Below are positions 28,181 to 39,164 of a stretch of DNA of 64,000 nucleotides, in pieces; position 1 is the first letter of the stretch; each line of letters begins with the position of its first letter. The position numbers and the translations under genes are program-made. The DNA lies in contig JAQWFD010000006.1 of NCBI GenBank assembly GCA_028704555.1, positions 58,772 to 122,771 on the forward strand, written 5' to 3'. The notes below the pieces were generated by a model, which saw nothing but the letters and a program-made list of their open reading frames with translations, was not told where the DNA came from and searched no databases. The stretch is from Desulfobacterales bacterium (GTDB lineage Bacteria; Desulfobacterota; Desulfobacteria; Desulfobacterales; JAQWFD01).

Positions 28181-28855
28181 ATGAAAACAGTCAGCCGTTC
28201 TATCCAGCAGATTATCGAGGAACAGGTTCAAAAATGGCAGGCCATGGTTGCTCAACAGAAAAAGAAAGAGGTGTATTACCCCGTCATCACTCTGTCCAGG
28301 GAGCCCGGCAGCGGGGGACGGTTGATTGCCAGAGGGCTTGCTGAAAAACTGGGTCTGGATCTGTTTGATCAGGAAGTGGTTCACGAGATGGCAAAAAGTG
28401 CCAATATCAGTACCCGATTAGTGGAAACGCTTGATGAAAAAGGGGTGTCAACCTTGCACGAGTGGGTGTCAGCACTTGTGGATTCGAGACATTTATGGCC
28501 GGATCAGTATATGCAGCATCTGATGAAAGTGGTCGGAATCATCGGTGAGCACGGTCGGGCCGTCATCGTTGGAAGGGGCGCAAATTTTATTATCCCGAAA
28601 GATATGAAGCTGAGTATCAGAATCGAAGCGGCGCTGGATGTCAGGGTGAAAAATATCGCCAACGAGTTCGGTGTTCCTGAAGAAGAGGCGAGGCGAAGGG
28701 CCATTCGCACGGAATCAGACCGGAAAGCGTTTGTCCGGAAGTATTTTAATGCCGATATCGCCGACCCGATGAACTATGATATGGTCATTAATACCGGAAA
28801 GTTCAGCATCCCGGAAGCCATTGATATGATCGCCTCGCTTTATCCGAAGCTGTAA
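28181..28855 (+). CDS. Cytidylate kinase-like protein
   Basis: About 224 residues of the Cytidylate_kin2 type. A P-loop ITLSREPGSGGRLIARGLAEKLGL follows an N-terminal helix of about 40 residues. GEHGRAVIVGRGANFI and an RRAIRTESDRKAFVRKYF stretch (lid region) follow, then DPMNYDMVINTGKFS. Related to CMP kinases but clearly a divergent branch found widely in anaerobes. The true substrate is not established. The start at 28181 has AAAGGAGG immediately before it. Stands alone. Confidence 0.82.
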   Translation: MKTVSRSIQQIIEEQVQKWQAMVAQQKKKEVYYPVITLSREPGSGGRLIARGLAEKLGLDLFDQEVVHEMAKSANISTRLVETLDEKGVSTLHEWVSALVDSRHLWPDQYMQHLMKVVGIIGEHGRAVIVGRGANFIIPKDMKLSIRIEAALDVRVKNIANEFGVPEEEARRRAIRTESDRKAFVRKYFNADIADPMNYDMVINTGKFSIPEAIDMIASLYPKL

Positions 28856-28939
28856 CCGGATGATTTGGGACCCGTCGGCATCTTAGGCCGTGAGCCATGA
28901 TGTCGACGGTTTGTATTCCTGAATGGTTTTTTAAGATCC

Positions 28940-29374
28940 TTATATCCGGATATGCAGCGCATCCGAAATAAAATGAATATCGAACCGGATGGCCGTTCGC
29001 GTCAGGGGTTCACACAGATGTGGCGGATTATCCGGGTTAAATCCCCGGGGCCGGAGTTCCCTGCATATCAGGCTGTGGAACCGGGCTTCAAACTGCCTTG
29101 CATAGTCCCGGCATAACGCGATGATCTGCTGATCCGGGATCTGCTTTGCCCTGCCGATGATGCCGATAAACATCAAGGCCCCTTCCACCAGACCGCATTG
29201 AGCGCCATATTGCCCGGCGCCGTGCATCCCGGTTGCCGCATCTTTGACCTGGCGGTTCAAAGATATCATAAATATCTCCGAGAGAATTTTCAGCGTCGTT
29301 GAGGCGCAGTTCATATCCATGTTCCAATAATAATCATGAACCCTGTCGTTGATCATTGTTTCCAGTTCGGGCAT
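28940..29374 (-). CDS. C_GCAxxG_C_C family putative redox protein
   Basis: About 144 residues with conserved cysteines spaced as in the C_GCAxxG_C_C family: MNCASTTLKIL, GAGQYGAQCGLVEGALMFIGI, ALCRDYARQFEARFHSLICRELRPRGF and HLCEPLTRTA. Such proteins are small, probably redox-active or metal-binding, and common in strict anaerobes. No reaction is established. I start at MPELETM (29374). The longer open frame would translate an AGTCGTG heptad array, which is clearly not coding. Divergent from mtnA. Confidence 0.8.
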   Translation of the reverse strand: MPELETMINDRVHDYYWNMDMNCASTTLKILSEIFMISLNRQVKDAATGMHGAGQYGAQCGLVEGALMFIGIIGRAKQIPDQQIIALCRDYARQFEARFHSLICRELRPRGFNPDNPPHLCEPLTRTAIRFDIHFISDALHIRI

Positions 29375-29392
29375 CGGGAGCCTTTCGGGGGC

Positions 29393-29507
29393 AGTCGTGA
29401 GTCGTGAGTCGTGAGTCGTGAGTCGAGAGTCGTGAGTCGAGGGCCAAAAATCATGATTCACGCTTGCGGCCACACGACTCTCGACTGCGGACTCTCGACT
29501 CACGACT
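29393..29507. repeat. Heptanucleotide array AGTCGTG with inverted partner
   Basis: Seven heptads (AGTCGTG, twice AGTCGAG) run without a break at 29393-29441. Five inverted heptads (CACGACT/CTCGACT, one GCGGACT) follow at 29473-29507. Together they can form a long hairpin between two divergent genes. The 7-bp phase is exact. Confidence 0.9.
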
Positions 29508-29617
29508 CTTATTTTTATAGCATTTCGTTTCGATATTTTGTATGTTTACCTTTTCCGAATCAATTATCACAGGAAGATATCGGGTCTCAACTTTTTTTAT
29601 CATGGAATTATCTGGTG

Positions 29618-30733
29618 ATGGAAACATACGGCACGACCCTCAGGCCTATTTGGCTGGCGCAGGATTTGACGATTGTCAAGGTGATTGATCAAAGAGGGCT
29701 TCCGCACGCATGTGAGGTTGTGGACCTTGTCTCTGTCGATGATGTGATTGTCGCAATCAAGTCCATGGTGGTCAGAGGTGCGCCCCTGATCGGTGTGACC
29801 GGTGCATATGGGTTGTATCTGGCTGCGGTGAATTCCAGCGGAAAAGATATCTCGGAAGGTTACCTGATCAATGAGGCCGCCCGTTTAAAAACGGCCAGAC
29901 CGACCGCGGTGAATCTGGCCTGGGCCGTTGATCAGGTTCTGGCGGAGGTGCTAGCGGCGGATATTGCATCGGACAGGGTTCAGGTCGCCCGTGCCGCGGT
30001 TGAGAAGATCGTTGAAACTGAAATTGACAATTGCAGAAATATCGGAATATATGGGGTGGCACTGATTGATGAGATCAGTCGGGCAAAAGCCGGAAGACCG
30101 GTTAATATTCTTACGCATTGCAATGCGGGATGGCTTGCCTGTGTGGAATACGGAACAGCGACGGCGCCGATATATATGGCGCATGAACAGGGCATCGATG
30201 TCCATGTCTGGGTGGATGAAACGCGGCCGCTTAACCAGGGAGCCCGGCTGACTGCATGGGAACTTGGGAGGCAGGGCATCAATCATACCGTCATTACGGA
30301 TAATGCCGGCGGACACCTCATGCAGCATGGCATGGTGGATATGGTGATTGTCGGCGCTGACCGGACAACCCGAACGGGGGACGTGGCCAATAAAATCGGG
30401 ACCTATCTCAAGGCGCTTGCTGCCCGGGACAATCATGTTCCCTTTTATGTGGCTCTTCCGTCCAGTACCTTTGACTGGCAGTTGACGGATGGGATCGGGC
30501 AGATTCCCATTGAGGCGCGTGACCCGGATGAGGTTCGATATGTTTATGGTGTGGATCGGGGAAAACCGACACAGGTGCTGATTGCTCCGCCCCGGAGCCC
30601 GGCGGCGAATTTTGCCTTTGATGTAACCCCGGCCCGGCTGGTTACCGGTTTTATCACCGAGCGGGGCATCTGTCAGGCCACCGAAGAGGATATCAGACGG
30701 CTTTTCCCCGAACGCTTATCTCATAACCCTTAA
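29618..30733 (+). CDS. mtnA: S-methyl-5-thioribose-1-phosphate isomerase
   Basis: About 371 residues of the eIF2B-like isomerase fold. It converts methylthioribose-1-phosphate to methylthioribulose-1-phosphate in methionine salvage, or a related 5-deoxyribose salvage step. Key stretches are MVVRGAPLIGVTGAYGLYLA, the catalytic Cys in LTHCNAGWLAC and the catalytic Asp in GADRTTRTGDVANKIGTY. I begin at METYGTTLRPI (29618). The open frame continues upstream only through the heptad repeat array. Followed 16-25 nt later by ahbB. No other methionine-salvage genes are present, so the pathway continuation is elsewhere or different. Confidence 0.9.
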   Translation: METYGTTLRPIWLAQDLTIVKVIDQRGLPHACEVVDLVSVDDVIVAIKSMVVRGAPLIGVTGAYGLYLAAVNSSGKDISEGYLINEAARLKTARPTAVNLAWAVDQVLAEVLAADIASDRVQVARAAVEKIVETEIDNCRNIGIYGVALIDEISRAKAGRPVNILTHCNAGWLACVEYGTATAPIYMAHEQGIDVHVWVDETRPLNQGARLTAWELGRQGINHTVITDNAGGHLMQHGMVDMVIVGADRTTRTGDVANKIGTYLKALAARDNHVPFYVALPSSTFDWQLTDGIGQIPIEARDPDEVRYVYGVDRGKPTQVLIAPPRSPAANFAFDVTPARLVTGFITERGICQATEEDIRRLFPERLSHNP

Positions 30734-30758
30734 CCTGTATCGTATAGCGGTGTCCGTC

Positions 30759-31241
30759 ATGCTGACTGAACTTGAAAAAAAGATCATCCGTGTACTCCAG
30801 GACGATATTCCGATTATAGAACGTCCCTATCTGATAATGGCCGAGCAGCTGGGTATTTCCGAGGAGACGTTGCTGGACACGGTCAAAACCCTTTCTGACC
30901 GGGGGATTATCCGGCGCTTTGGCGCATCGCTGCGCCATCAGAGGTCAGGCTTTACCGCCAACGTGATGGTGGCCTGGAAGGTGGAGGAAACGCGTGTGGA
31001 AGAGGTGGGACAGATCATGGCCTCGTTTCAAGAGGTCTCGCACTGCTACCGCCGCGATCCCTCAGACCGCTGGCCCTATAACCTGTATACCATGGTTCAC
31101 GGCAGGGATGAAGCCAGCTGTCGTGAAATTGTTCAACGCCTGAAAGAAAAGGCCTCTGTTGATACCTGCAGCCTGCTGTTCAGCCGCAGAGAATTAAAAA
31201 AAGTATCCATGCAGTATTTTTCAGACGAAACAGAAGGCTGA
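30759..31241 (+). CDS. ahbB: Siroheme decarboxylase subunit (AhbB-type, Lrp/AsnC fold)
   Basis: About 160 residues: a winged-helix N-terminal part (LTELEKKIIRVLQDDIPII, ISEETLLDTVKTLSDRGIIRRFGASL) and a RAM-like C-terminal domain containing HCYRRDPSDRWPYNLYTMVHG. This matches AhbA/AhbB proteins, which decarboxylate siroheme to 12,18-didecarboxysiroheme in the alternative heme pathway of sulfate reducers and archaea. An in-frame GTG at 30750 is an alternative start; neither has a good ribosome site. The usual AhbA partner is not next to it. A B12-binding radical SAM gene follows 9 nt later. Confidence 0.82.
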   Translation: MLTELEKKIIRVLQDDIPIIERPYLIMAEQLGISEETLLDTVKTLSDRGIIRRFGASLRHQRSGFTANVMVAWKVEETRVEEVGQIMASFQEVSHCYRRDPSDRWPYNLYTMVHGRDEASCREIVQRLKEKASVDTCSLLFSRRELKKVSMQYFSDETEG

Positions 31242-31250
31242 TTTTTTCCT

Positions 31251-32603
31251 GTGAAATACGATGTGCCACATATTCTTCTGGTAAATCCCTGGATTCATGA
31301 TTTTGCCGCATATGATTTCTGGGCAAAGCCCATGGGGCTTCTTACGCTGGCATCGATTCTGGAGCGTCACGGGCTTGTTGTTCATTACATCGATTGTCTG
31401 GACCGCTTTCACCCACGGGCGCCCAAAACCGATCCCTCTGCCCGGTACGGCAGGGGCCCGTATCTGAAAACACCGCTTCCAAAGCCCCGGGGGCTTGAAG
31501 ATGTCGATCGCAATTTTTCCCGATATGGTATCCGGCCCGAATGGTTCAGGCAGGATCTGAAGTCCCTCCCGGCGCCGGATGTGATCATGGTGACATCGAT
31601 TATGACCTACTGGTATCCGGGGGTACAGGAAACCATTGGTATGATCCGGGAACAGTTTCCGGACGTACCGGTAATCCTGGGCGGTGTGTATGCAACCCTC
31701 TGCCGGGATCATGCCACAATCCACTCCGGTGCAGATATCATCGTATCGGGTCCTGCAGACGGGATCATTCTGGATCGGATCGCTGATGTGACCGGCGTGT
31801 CCGTCCCGCTGAAATTTGATCCGGAAAATCTCGACACCTATCCCTGGCCGGCCTTTTATCTGCAAAACTCCATTAATTATGTGCCGGTTCTGACTTCCAG
31901 AGGCTGCCCGTACAACTGCGCGTATTGCGCATCCCGCATTCTCGATCCTGAATTCATGAGGCGGGAGCCGGGGTTGGTTGTCGAAGAGCTCCTCTACTGG
32001 CACAAGCGGTATGGAATCGAAGATTTCGTTTTTTATGACGATGCGCTGCTCGTGGATTCCGACCGTCATGCGCGGCCGCTGTTTGAAGAGATTATCCGAC
32101 TGGGACTTCCTCTGCGGTTTCATACGCCGAACGCGGTTCATATCCGGGAAATAACAAAAGATCTGGCACGGTTGATGGCTGACGCGGGGTTTATAACCCT
32201 TCGTCTGGGGCTGGAAACCGCCGGTTTTGATCAGCGCTCGCAGCTGGATGCAAAAGTGACCGAAACTGAATTCAAACAGGCCGTGTCATATCTGAGAGCC
32301 GCCGGTTTTACAAGCGATCAGGTCGGGGCCTATCTGCTTGTGGGGCTTCCCGGTCAATGCATCCAGTCGGTTGAAGCGTCCGTACAGGTAGTCAAGCAAA
32401 GCGGCATCACGCCAATTCTGGCCCATTATACCCCCATCCCCGGTACCCGTCTCTGGGACCGTGCGGTGTCATCCTCGCGATACGATCTTCAATCCGATCC
32501 CCTGTTTACCAATAATGCCATATCCCCCTGTCAGGATGAACGCTTTTCCTGGCGCGTGATGTCTCACCTGAAAGCACTGACTGCCGTTTCAGCAAGATCC
32601 TGA
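31251..32603 (+). CDS. B12-binding radical SAM protein
   Basis: A 450-residue protein. The N-terminal Rossmann-like cobalamin-binding domain (about 5-165) has HILLVNPWIHDFAAYDFWAKPMGLLTLASIL and VILGGVYATLC. The radical SAM core follows, with the cluster motif CPYNCAYCAS near residue 218 and the strands LRLGLETAGF and YLLVGLPGQ. The canonical DxHxxG cobalamin motif is not evident, so B12 may not bind in the base-off mode. Start is GTG. It lies 9 nt after ahbB and is almost certainly in the same operon, suggesting tetrapyrrole chemistry. The exact reaction is unknown; it is not an obvious AhbC or AhbD. Confidence 0.85.
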   Translation: MKYDVPHILLVNPWIHDFAAYDFWAKPMGLLTLASILERHGLVVHYIDCLDRFHPRAPKTDPSARYGRGPYLKTPLPKPRGLEDVDRNFSRYGIRPEWFRQDLKSLPAPDVIMVTSIMTYWYPGVQETIGMIREQFPDVPVILGGVYATLCRDHATIHSGADIIVSGPADGIILDRIADVTGVSVPLKFDPENLDTYPWPAFYLQNSINYVPVLTSRGCPYNCAYCASRILDPEFMRREPGLVVEELLYWHKRYGIEDFVFYDDALLVDSDRHARPLFEEIIRLGLPLRFHTPNAVHIREITKDLARLMADAGFITLRLGLETAGFDQRSQLDAKVTETEFKQAVSYLRAAGFTSDQVGAYLLVGLPGQCIQSVEASVQVVKQSGITPILAHYTPIPGTRLWDRAVSSSRYDLQSDPLFTNNAISPCQDERFSWRVMSHLKALTAVSARS

Positions 32604-32834
32604 TGGTCAACAACTGTGCCAAAATGTCGTGATTGTGTGTGTATACGATATGTTATCGATGATGAACGAAGTGTCAGGAAGGGCAAACGGAATATATTGC
32701 AAAACGCCGGAATACACGATGGATCGAGGAAGGAAATACGAAGATAATTTCTCACTGTTACCCATATCACCTGTTTCAATCATAAATCGTTATATTCCGG
32801 CGTTGTTCATGCCGCAGATCGCCATTGATCCGCC

Positions 32835-32937
32835 TCTTCCCTCAAGCGAATCGCCCCTCAAGGCCCGAAGGGCCGGTCCTCAAACGCAGTGCTCCTAAAG
32901 CGAAGCGCTCCTGCAGCCACGAAGTGGCGCTCTCCTT
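32835..32937. repeat. Cluster of GAA-loop mini-hairpins at the glnA 3' end (copy 1)
   Basis: Short stems closed by GAA follow one another: GGCCC-GAA-GGGCC, then GC-GAA-GC within AAGCGAAGCGCT, and CCAC-GAA-GTGG, separated by CTCCT-like spacers. The cluster fills the last 100 bp of the convergent gap and ends right at the glnA stop codon. Confidence 0.7.
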
Positions 32938-34350
32938 TTATATATCGTAATAAAGGAAAAATTCATGCGGATGCGGACGCAGTTTGACTGGATTGACTTC
33001 ATTTGTTGTTTTATACTCGATCCACTTATCGATTAAATCCTGAGTAAATACATCCCCTTTTAATAAAAAGTCATGATCCGCCTTCAGGGCAGCGAGCGCT
33101 TCTTCCAGAGAGCCCGGTGCGGAGGCAATCTCCGCCAGTTCTTCCGGTGGAAGATCGTAAATGTTTTTATCCAGTGGCTCGCCCGGATCGATCTTGTTTT
33201 CAATCCCGTCCAGAACGGCCATCAGTATGGCGGAAAATGCCAGATATCCGTTACACGACGGGTCCGGTGTCCGGAATTCGAGTCGTTTTGCCTTGGGCGA
33301 AGACGAGTACATGGGGATTCGAATCGAGGCGCTACGGTTCCGGCTCGAGTATGCCAGGTTGACCGGGGCTTCGAATCCGGGTACCAGACGTTTGTAAGAG
33401 TTGGTCGTCGGGTTGGTGAACGCGCACAGTGCGCCGCAGTGTTTGAGAATGCCGCCGATGCCGTAAAGCGCCATCTGCGAGACGCCGGCATACTTGTCGC
33501 CGGCAAACAGCGGTTTTCCGTCTTTCCAGATGCTGATATGCGTATGCATGCCGGTGCCATTGTCTTCAAACAGCGGCTTGGGCATGAATGTGACGGTTTT
33601 CCCATGGGCATAGGCGACGTTTTTCAATACATATTTGAACCACATGAGCTGGTCGCCCATCTGAAGCAGGGGCTTGAACCGCATATCGATCTCGGACTGT
33701 CCGGCTGTGGCCACCTCATGGTGCTGGCATTCGACATCGATTCCCACTTGTTGGAGCGTCAGCACCATCTCGGTCCGAAGGTCCTGAAACTTGTCCGTGG
33801 GCGGTACCGGAAAATATGCTTCCTTGTGGCGGGGTTTATACCCCAGGTTGGGGCCTTCATCCCGGCCGGAATTCCAGATGCCCTCGATGGAATCGACTTT
33901 ATAAAACGAACCGTTTCGGCCCGACTCGAACCGGATATCATCGAAGATGAAAAATTCGGCTTCCGGTCCGATAAAGGCGGTATCTCCGATACCGGTGGTC
34001 TTCAGGTAGGCCTCGGCTTTTCTGGCAATATATCGGGGATCGCGTGAATACGATTCACGGGTCGTCGGATCTTCGATGTTGCCGATCAGAACGAGGGTCG
34101 GAACTTTAAAGAACGGGTCTATTTGTGCGGTTGCCGGGTCCGGTATCACCAGCATGTCGCTGGCGTTAATCGGCTGCCAGCCGCGGATGCTTGAGCCGTC
34201 AAATCCGAATCCGTCTTCAAAGCTGGTTTCGTCCAGTTCGCTCAAAGGAACCGTAAAATGCTGCCATATTCCCGGAAAATCAAGAAAACGAATGTCAACG
34301 ACTTTAACGTTGTTTTCCTGCGCCATGTTGAGTACCTGTTTGGGTGTCAT
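32938..34350 (-). CDS. glnA: Glutamine synthetase type I (copy 1)
   Basis: 470 residues, the usual GSI-beta length. It makes glutamine from glutamate, ammonia and ATP. Signatures include [20 protein letters not shown], the metal-site stretch [33 protein letters not shown] and the glutamate-binding [16 protein letters not shown]. The adenylylation loop [10 protein letters not shown] keeps its Tyr, so GlnE control (glnE is in this window) is expected. AAGGAG precedes the ATG. It is the last gene of amt-glnB-glnA, 41 nt after glnB, driven by the sigma-54 promoter at 36066-36081. Confidence 0.97.
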   Translation of the reverse strand: MTPKQVLNMAQENNVKVVDIRFLDFPGIWQHFTVPLSELDETSFEDGFGFDGSSIRGWQPINASDMLVIPDPATAQIDPFFKVPTLVLIGNIEDPTTRESYSRDPRYIARKAEAYLKTTGIGDTAFIGPEAEFFIFDDIRFESGRNGSFYKVDSIEGIWNSGRDEGPNLGYKPRHKEAYFPVPPTDKFQDLRTEMVLTLQQVGIDVECQHHEVATAGQSEIDMRFKPLLQMGDQLMWFKYVLKNVAYAHGKTVTFMPKPLFEDNGTGMHTHISIWKDGKPLFAGDKYAGVSQMALYGIGGILKHCGALCAFTNPTTNSYKRLVPGFEAPVNLAYSSRNRSASIRIPMYSSSPKAKRLEFRTPDPSCNGYLAFSAILMAVLDGIENKIDPGEPLDKNIYDLPPEELAEIASAPGSLEEALAALKADHDFLLKGDVFTQDLIDKWIEYKTTNEVNPVKLRPHPHEFFLYYDI

Positions 34351-34391
34351 TGGTTTATCTCCTTATGATGATGATAATAAACGTTCTTTTA

Positions 34392-35980
<1,589 letters not shown>

Positions 35981-36065
35981 GAATTGACCTCCTGCTTGTC
36001 TTCGCATTTTAGTTATATACACAACCGGGGAAAGATTCACCCGGAATGGAGTTTCTAAATTAGAA

Positions 36066-36081
36066 AGCAAATCATGTGCCA
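36066..36081 (-). promoter_or_regulatory. Sigma-54 promoter of amt-glnB-glnA
   Basis: On the minus strand TGGCAC-ATGAT-TTGCT is a full match to the -24/-12 consensus with correct spacing. Transcription would start near 36055, about 75 nt before the amt start codon. Confidence 0.85.
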
Positions 36082-36159
36082 TTTTTTAAAAAATTTTAAA
36101 TATCAATAAAAATCGAATGGTTAGAAACATAATGATGGTTTAGCTACAGAATGCTGATC

Positions 36160-36201
36160 TACAATTGTGTTTGAACGGATGAGTGAATATACAAAAATGT
36201 G
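36160..36201. promoter_or_regulatory. Paired TACA-N4-TGTA-like sites upstream of the minus sigma-54 promoter
   Basis: TACAATTGTGTT at 36160-36171 and TACAAAAATGTG at 36190-36201, 30 bp start to start, lie about 85 and 115 bp upstream of the GG of the minus promoter. Each misses one or two bases of the ideal dyad. Confidence 0.55.
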
Positions 36202-36493
36202 GAAAATTGTTTCCGGCAATCTCGAGGAAAGCTATCGTCGCGCGCAGTGAAACAATATGGGGTCGCGCCGAATGACAACACGTTAAATTATATAAATTAA
36301 ACGTCTTTATTGTCAATATCGTTCAATTTGCGGTTCAGTAAGCGGATAAAAAAGGAGAGACGGCAAATAGTGAAATGATTGTGGTGTTTTTTTGATTGAT
36401 CGTGAAGGTGATTTCAGAATCGCACGGCTGGCCGGGGTCTTGCGCATCTGTCAGGTATAATACGGATTGGTATGAAATTAGCAGACTGTACCC

Positions 36494-36534
36494 GGCATAA
36501 ATGTAAATAATCTGCTAAAAAATACATAAATGTA
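36494..36534. promoter_or_regulatory. Paired TACATAAATGTA sites (putative enhancer) upstream of glnK-amt
   Basis: GGCATAAATGTA at 36494-36505 and TACATAAATGTA at 36523-36534 share CATAAATGTA exactly, 29 bp apart start to start. The second site begins 114 bp before the TGG of the sigma-54 promoter at 36637, the usual place for a bacterial enhancer-binding protein. Confidence 0.7.
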
Positions 36535-36636
36535 GGCATTTATTGGGCCGTAAAGATTAGAAAATATAAAATATACGACTAAATAATCTATTATAACAGT
36601 GGGTTATTTTTTTTTTTTGATGCTGCGCCACGGGTG

Positions 36637-36652
36637 TGGCACAGCATTTGCT
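36637..36652 (+). promoter_or_regulatory. Sigma-54 promoter of glnK-amt
   Basis: TGGCAC-AGCAT-TTGCT is a perfect -24/-12 element. It sits within a larger imperfect dyad (TGCTGCGCCAC/TGTGGCACAGCA). The expected start is near 36663, 62 nt before glnK. Confidence 0.88.
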
Positions 36653-36700
36653 CATTGATTCGTTCTAAACGATCCCGGGAATGAATAATACGACAGTTAA

Positions 36701-37063
<363 letters not shown>

Positions 37064-37152
37064 ACTGCCATAAACAATCAGCAGAACTTTGCAATAGGAA
37101 GTCAACTGTTGGCGTAAATACGAAAATGTCATTTTCAGGAGGAAATGAATAT

Positions 37153-38484
37153 ATGAAAACGATCGCTTATCTGTTTATTTTTATGATGCTGCCCATCAGC
37201 GGTCTGTGGGCCGGGGATGCTCCGGCCACACCAGAATCCAATAAAATCGCCATAGATCTTGTTCAGACCCATGCCGACTATGTGTGGACCCTGATTGCGG
37301 CGGCCCTTGTATTTTTCATGCAGGCCGGATTCGCCATGGTGGAAGCCGGATTCACCCGGGCAAAAAATGCGATCAACATTATGATGAAAAACCTGATGGA
37401 TTTTTCAATGGGTTCGATCGCGTACTGGGCAATCGGGTTCGGCTTGATGTTCGGGGTATCCAAAACCGGATGGATCGGTACAAGCGGGTTTTTCCTGAGT
37501 GATTTTACTCCCGGGGGTGATCCGTGGGTGCTTGCCTTCTGGATGTTTCAGGTTGTGTTTGCAGCAACTGCCGCCACAATCGTCTCCGGCGCTATGGCGG
37601 AACGAACCAAGTTTTCAGCCTATCTGATTTACAGTGTTCTCGTCAGCGCATTGATCTATCCGATATTTGGCGGCTGGGCCTGGGGGAGCCTGTTTCACGG
37701 CGGTGGATGGCTTGAAAAGCTCGGATTCATCGATTTTGCAGGCTCCACGGTGGTTCATTCCGTGGGGGGATGGGCCGCGCTGGCCGGTGCGATCGTGCTG
37801 GGGCCGCGGATCGGCAAATACGGCAAGGATGGCAGGGTCAAGCCGATTCTGGGTCATAATATGCCGCTGGCCGCTCTCGGGGTATTTATCCTGTGGCTGG
37901 GATGGTTCGGATTTAACCCGGGTTCGACCACCGCGGCCAATAAAGATATCGCCATGATTTTTGTCAATACGAATCTGGCTGCTGCCGCAGGCTGTATTCT
38001 GGCAATGATAACCTCATGGATTAAATTCGGCAAGCCTGAACTGGGGATGAGTCTTAATGGCGCGTTAGCCGGACTTGTCGCCATTACCAGCCCGTGCGCC
38101 TCGGTATCTCCGACCAGTGCCATCATCATCGGCGCGATTGCGGGTATCCTGGTGGTCCTTTCGGTACTGTTCTTTGATAAAATCCGGATTGACGATCCGG
38201 TCGGTGCGATCTCTGTTCACGGTGTAAACGGGGCCTGGGGAACGCTGGCAGCAGGCATTTTTAATATGGGGGGAACATCAGCAAAAATAATCGGGGTTCA
38301 GGTGCTGGGAATTGGTACCTGTTTCATATGGACGTTTTTCACGGCCTTTATTCTGTTCAAAATTCTCGATGCAACATGCGGGTTGAGGGTTACCCCTGAG
38401 GAAGAAATAGAAGGCCTTGATGTCAAAGAGCACGGGGGAGACGCGTATCCGGATTTTGAAGTGTCTTCCTATGCACAGAATTAA
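37153..38484 (+). CDS. amt: Ammonium transporter Amt (copy 2, with cleavable signal)
   Basis: About 443 residues. The start at 37153 follows AGGAGGAAATGAAT. A signal peptide (MKTIAYLFIFMMLPISGLWAG) precedes the Amt core, as in E. coli AmtB. Core blocks are FFMQAGFAMVEAGFTRAKNAINIMMKNLMDFSMG, GGGWLEKLGFIDFAGSTVVHSVGGWAALAGA with the first pore His region, and DDPVGAISVHGVNGAWGTLAAG. This copy belongs to a different Amt branch from that at 34763-35980 (no signal, different helix I). Co-transcribed with glnK. Confidence 0.95.
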   Translation: MKTIAYLFIFMMLPISGLWAGDAPATPESNKIAIDLVQTHADYVWTLIAAALVFFMQAGFAMVEAGFTRAKNAINIMMKNLMDFSMGSIAYWAIGFGLMFGVSKTGWIGTSGFFLSDFTPGGDPWVLAFWMFQVVFAATAATIVSGAMAERTKFSAYLIYSVLVSALIYPIFGGWAWGSLFHGGGWLEKLGFIDFAGSTVVHSVGGWAALAGAIVLGPRIGKYGKDGRVKPILGHNMPLAALGVFILWLGWFGFNPGSTTAANKDIAMIFVNTNLAAAAGCILAMITSWIKFGKPELGMSLNGALAGLVAITSPCASVSPTSAIIIGAIAGILVVLSVLFFDKIRIDDPVGAISVHGVNGAWGTLAAGIFNMGGTSAKIIGVQVLGIGTCFIWTFFTAFILFKILDATCGLRVTPEEEIEGLDVKEHGGDAYPDFEVSSYAQN

Positions 38485-38595
38485 ACGGTAATTCGCGGAG
38501 CCTGCCCATGCTTTCAAGTGTGTATGCAACCGGCAGGCCGATTCGGGGCTGCCTGATGAAACAGCGGTGTTTCTTCGGGTAGCCCTTACATCTTC

Positions 38596-38636
38596 TACGT
38601 AAATGTAGGACATTAAGGATAAGTTACAAAAATGTA
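38596..38636. promoter_or_regulatory. Paired TACA-N4-TGTA sites (putative enhancer) upstream of the glutamate synthase genes
   Basis: TACGTAAATGTA at 38596-38607 and TACAAAAATGTA at 38625-38636, 29 bp apart start to start, as in front of glnK. The second begins 115 bp before the GG-region of the promoter at 38740, against 114 bp at glnK. Confidence 0.7.
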
Positions 38637-38739
38637 GCATGTCTCGCCTCGGTTTCCCCCGGCGCTTTTCTTATCCCTTAATGAAAACTCCCTGAAAATA
38701 TAATAAATATGTCTATTCCGTGGTCTGTTGCTTTGCATG

Positions 38740-38755
38740 TGGTATATATATTGCA
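38740..38755 (+). promoter_or_regulatory. Probable sigma-54 promoter of the glutamate synthase genes
   Basis: TGGTAT-ATATA-TTGCA keeps the invariant GG and GC at correct spacing, though the middle of the -24 box is weak. The identical geometry of the upstream paired sites argues it is real. The leader to the first gene would be about 400 nt. Confidence 0.65.
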
Positions 38756-38920
38756 TCTAATTTGATTACCCTTTTACGAGGCGAGAACTCTGGATTTTCA
38801 GGACAGCAGAAATGCGGAGGAGTGGCTATTCGGGAAACGGGGGCGATGTTTTTGGGCTTGAAATAAAATGAAAAAATTTCTAAAATGGGTTAAATTTTTG
38901 TTTTGAAAAAAAGGGGTTAA

Positions 38921-39088
38921 CACAAGCACAATACCCTTCAGGAAAATCAAATTTATCGCATCCGTTTTGAACACGATGATCAGATCGCGCTCGATTTCAT
39001 TCCCTTCTTTGCATTAAAAAATCCAGGCTTTGATCAGGAAAAGACGTTTTGGATGTTTTGGACGAAACATCTGAAACGTGAAGTGTAA
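38921..39088 (+). pseudogene. Coding-like remnant or atypical small ORF before glutamate synthase
   Basis: An open stretch of 55 codons ending in TAA has protein-like composition (QIYRIRFEHDDQIALDFIPFFALKNPGFDQEKTF..., WTKHLKREV) but no ATG, GTG or TTG near its beginning. It lies in the long leader before the GATase subunit. It may be the 3' remnant of a gene, or a small protein with a non-standard start. I do not recognise a family. Confidence 0.3.
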
Positions 39089-39164
39089 GATAATATTAAC
39101 GTGATGGCCAATGCCCGGAATTGGATTGTATTCAAGTGGTTCCGGCAGTATCAGGAGAAACTAT

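Noticed and set aside
29375..29503. N-terminal extension of the C_GCAxxG_C_C gene
   Set aside because: It reads repeated THDSRLT units from the heptad array.
29393..29507. CRISPR array
   Set aside because: The units are 7 bp with no spacers, and no cas genes are present in the window.
29411..29617. N-terminal extension of mtnA by 69 codons
   Set aside because: It translates the heptad array and spacer, has no similarity to MtnA and lies before the real N-terminus METYGTTLRPI.
36601..36660. Rho-independent terminator in the T-run near 36610
   Set aside because: The T-run precedes the dyad on the plus strand, and the dyad carries an exact sigma-54 promoter.
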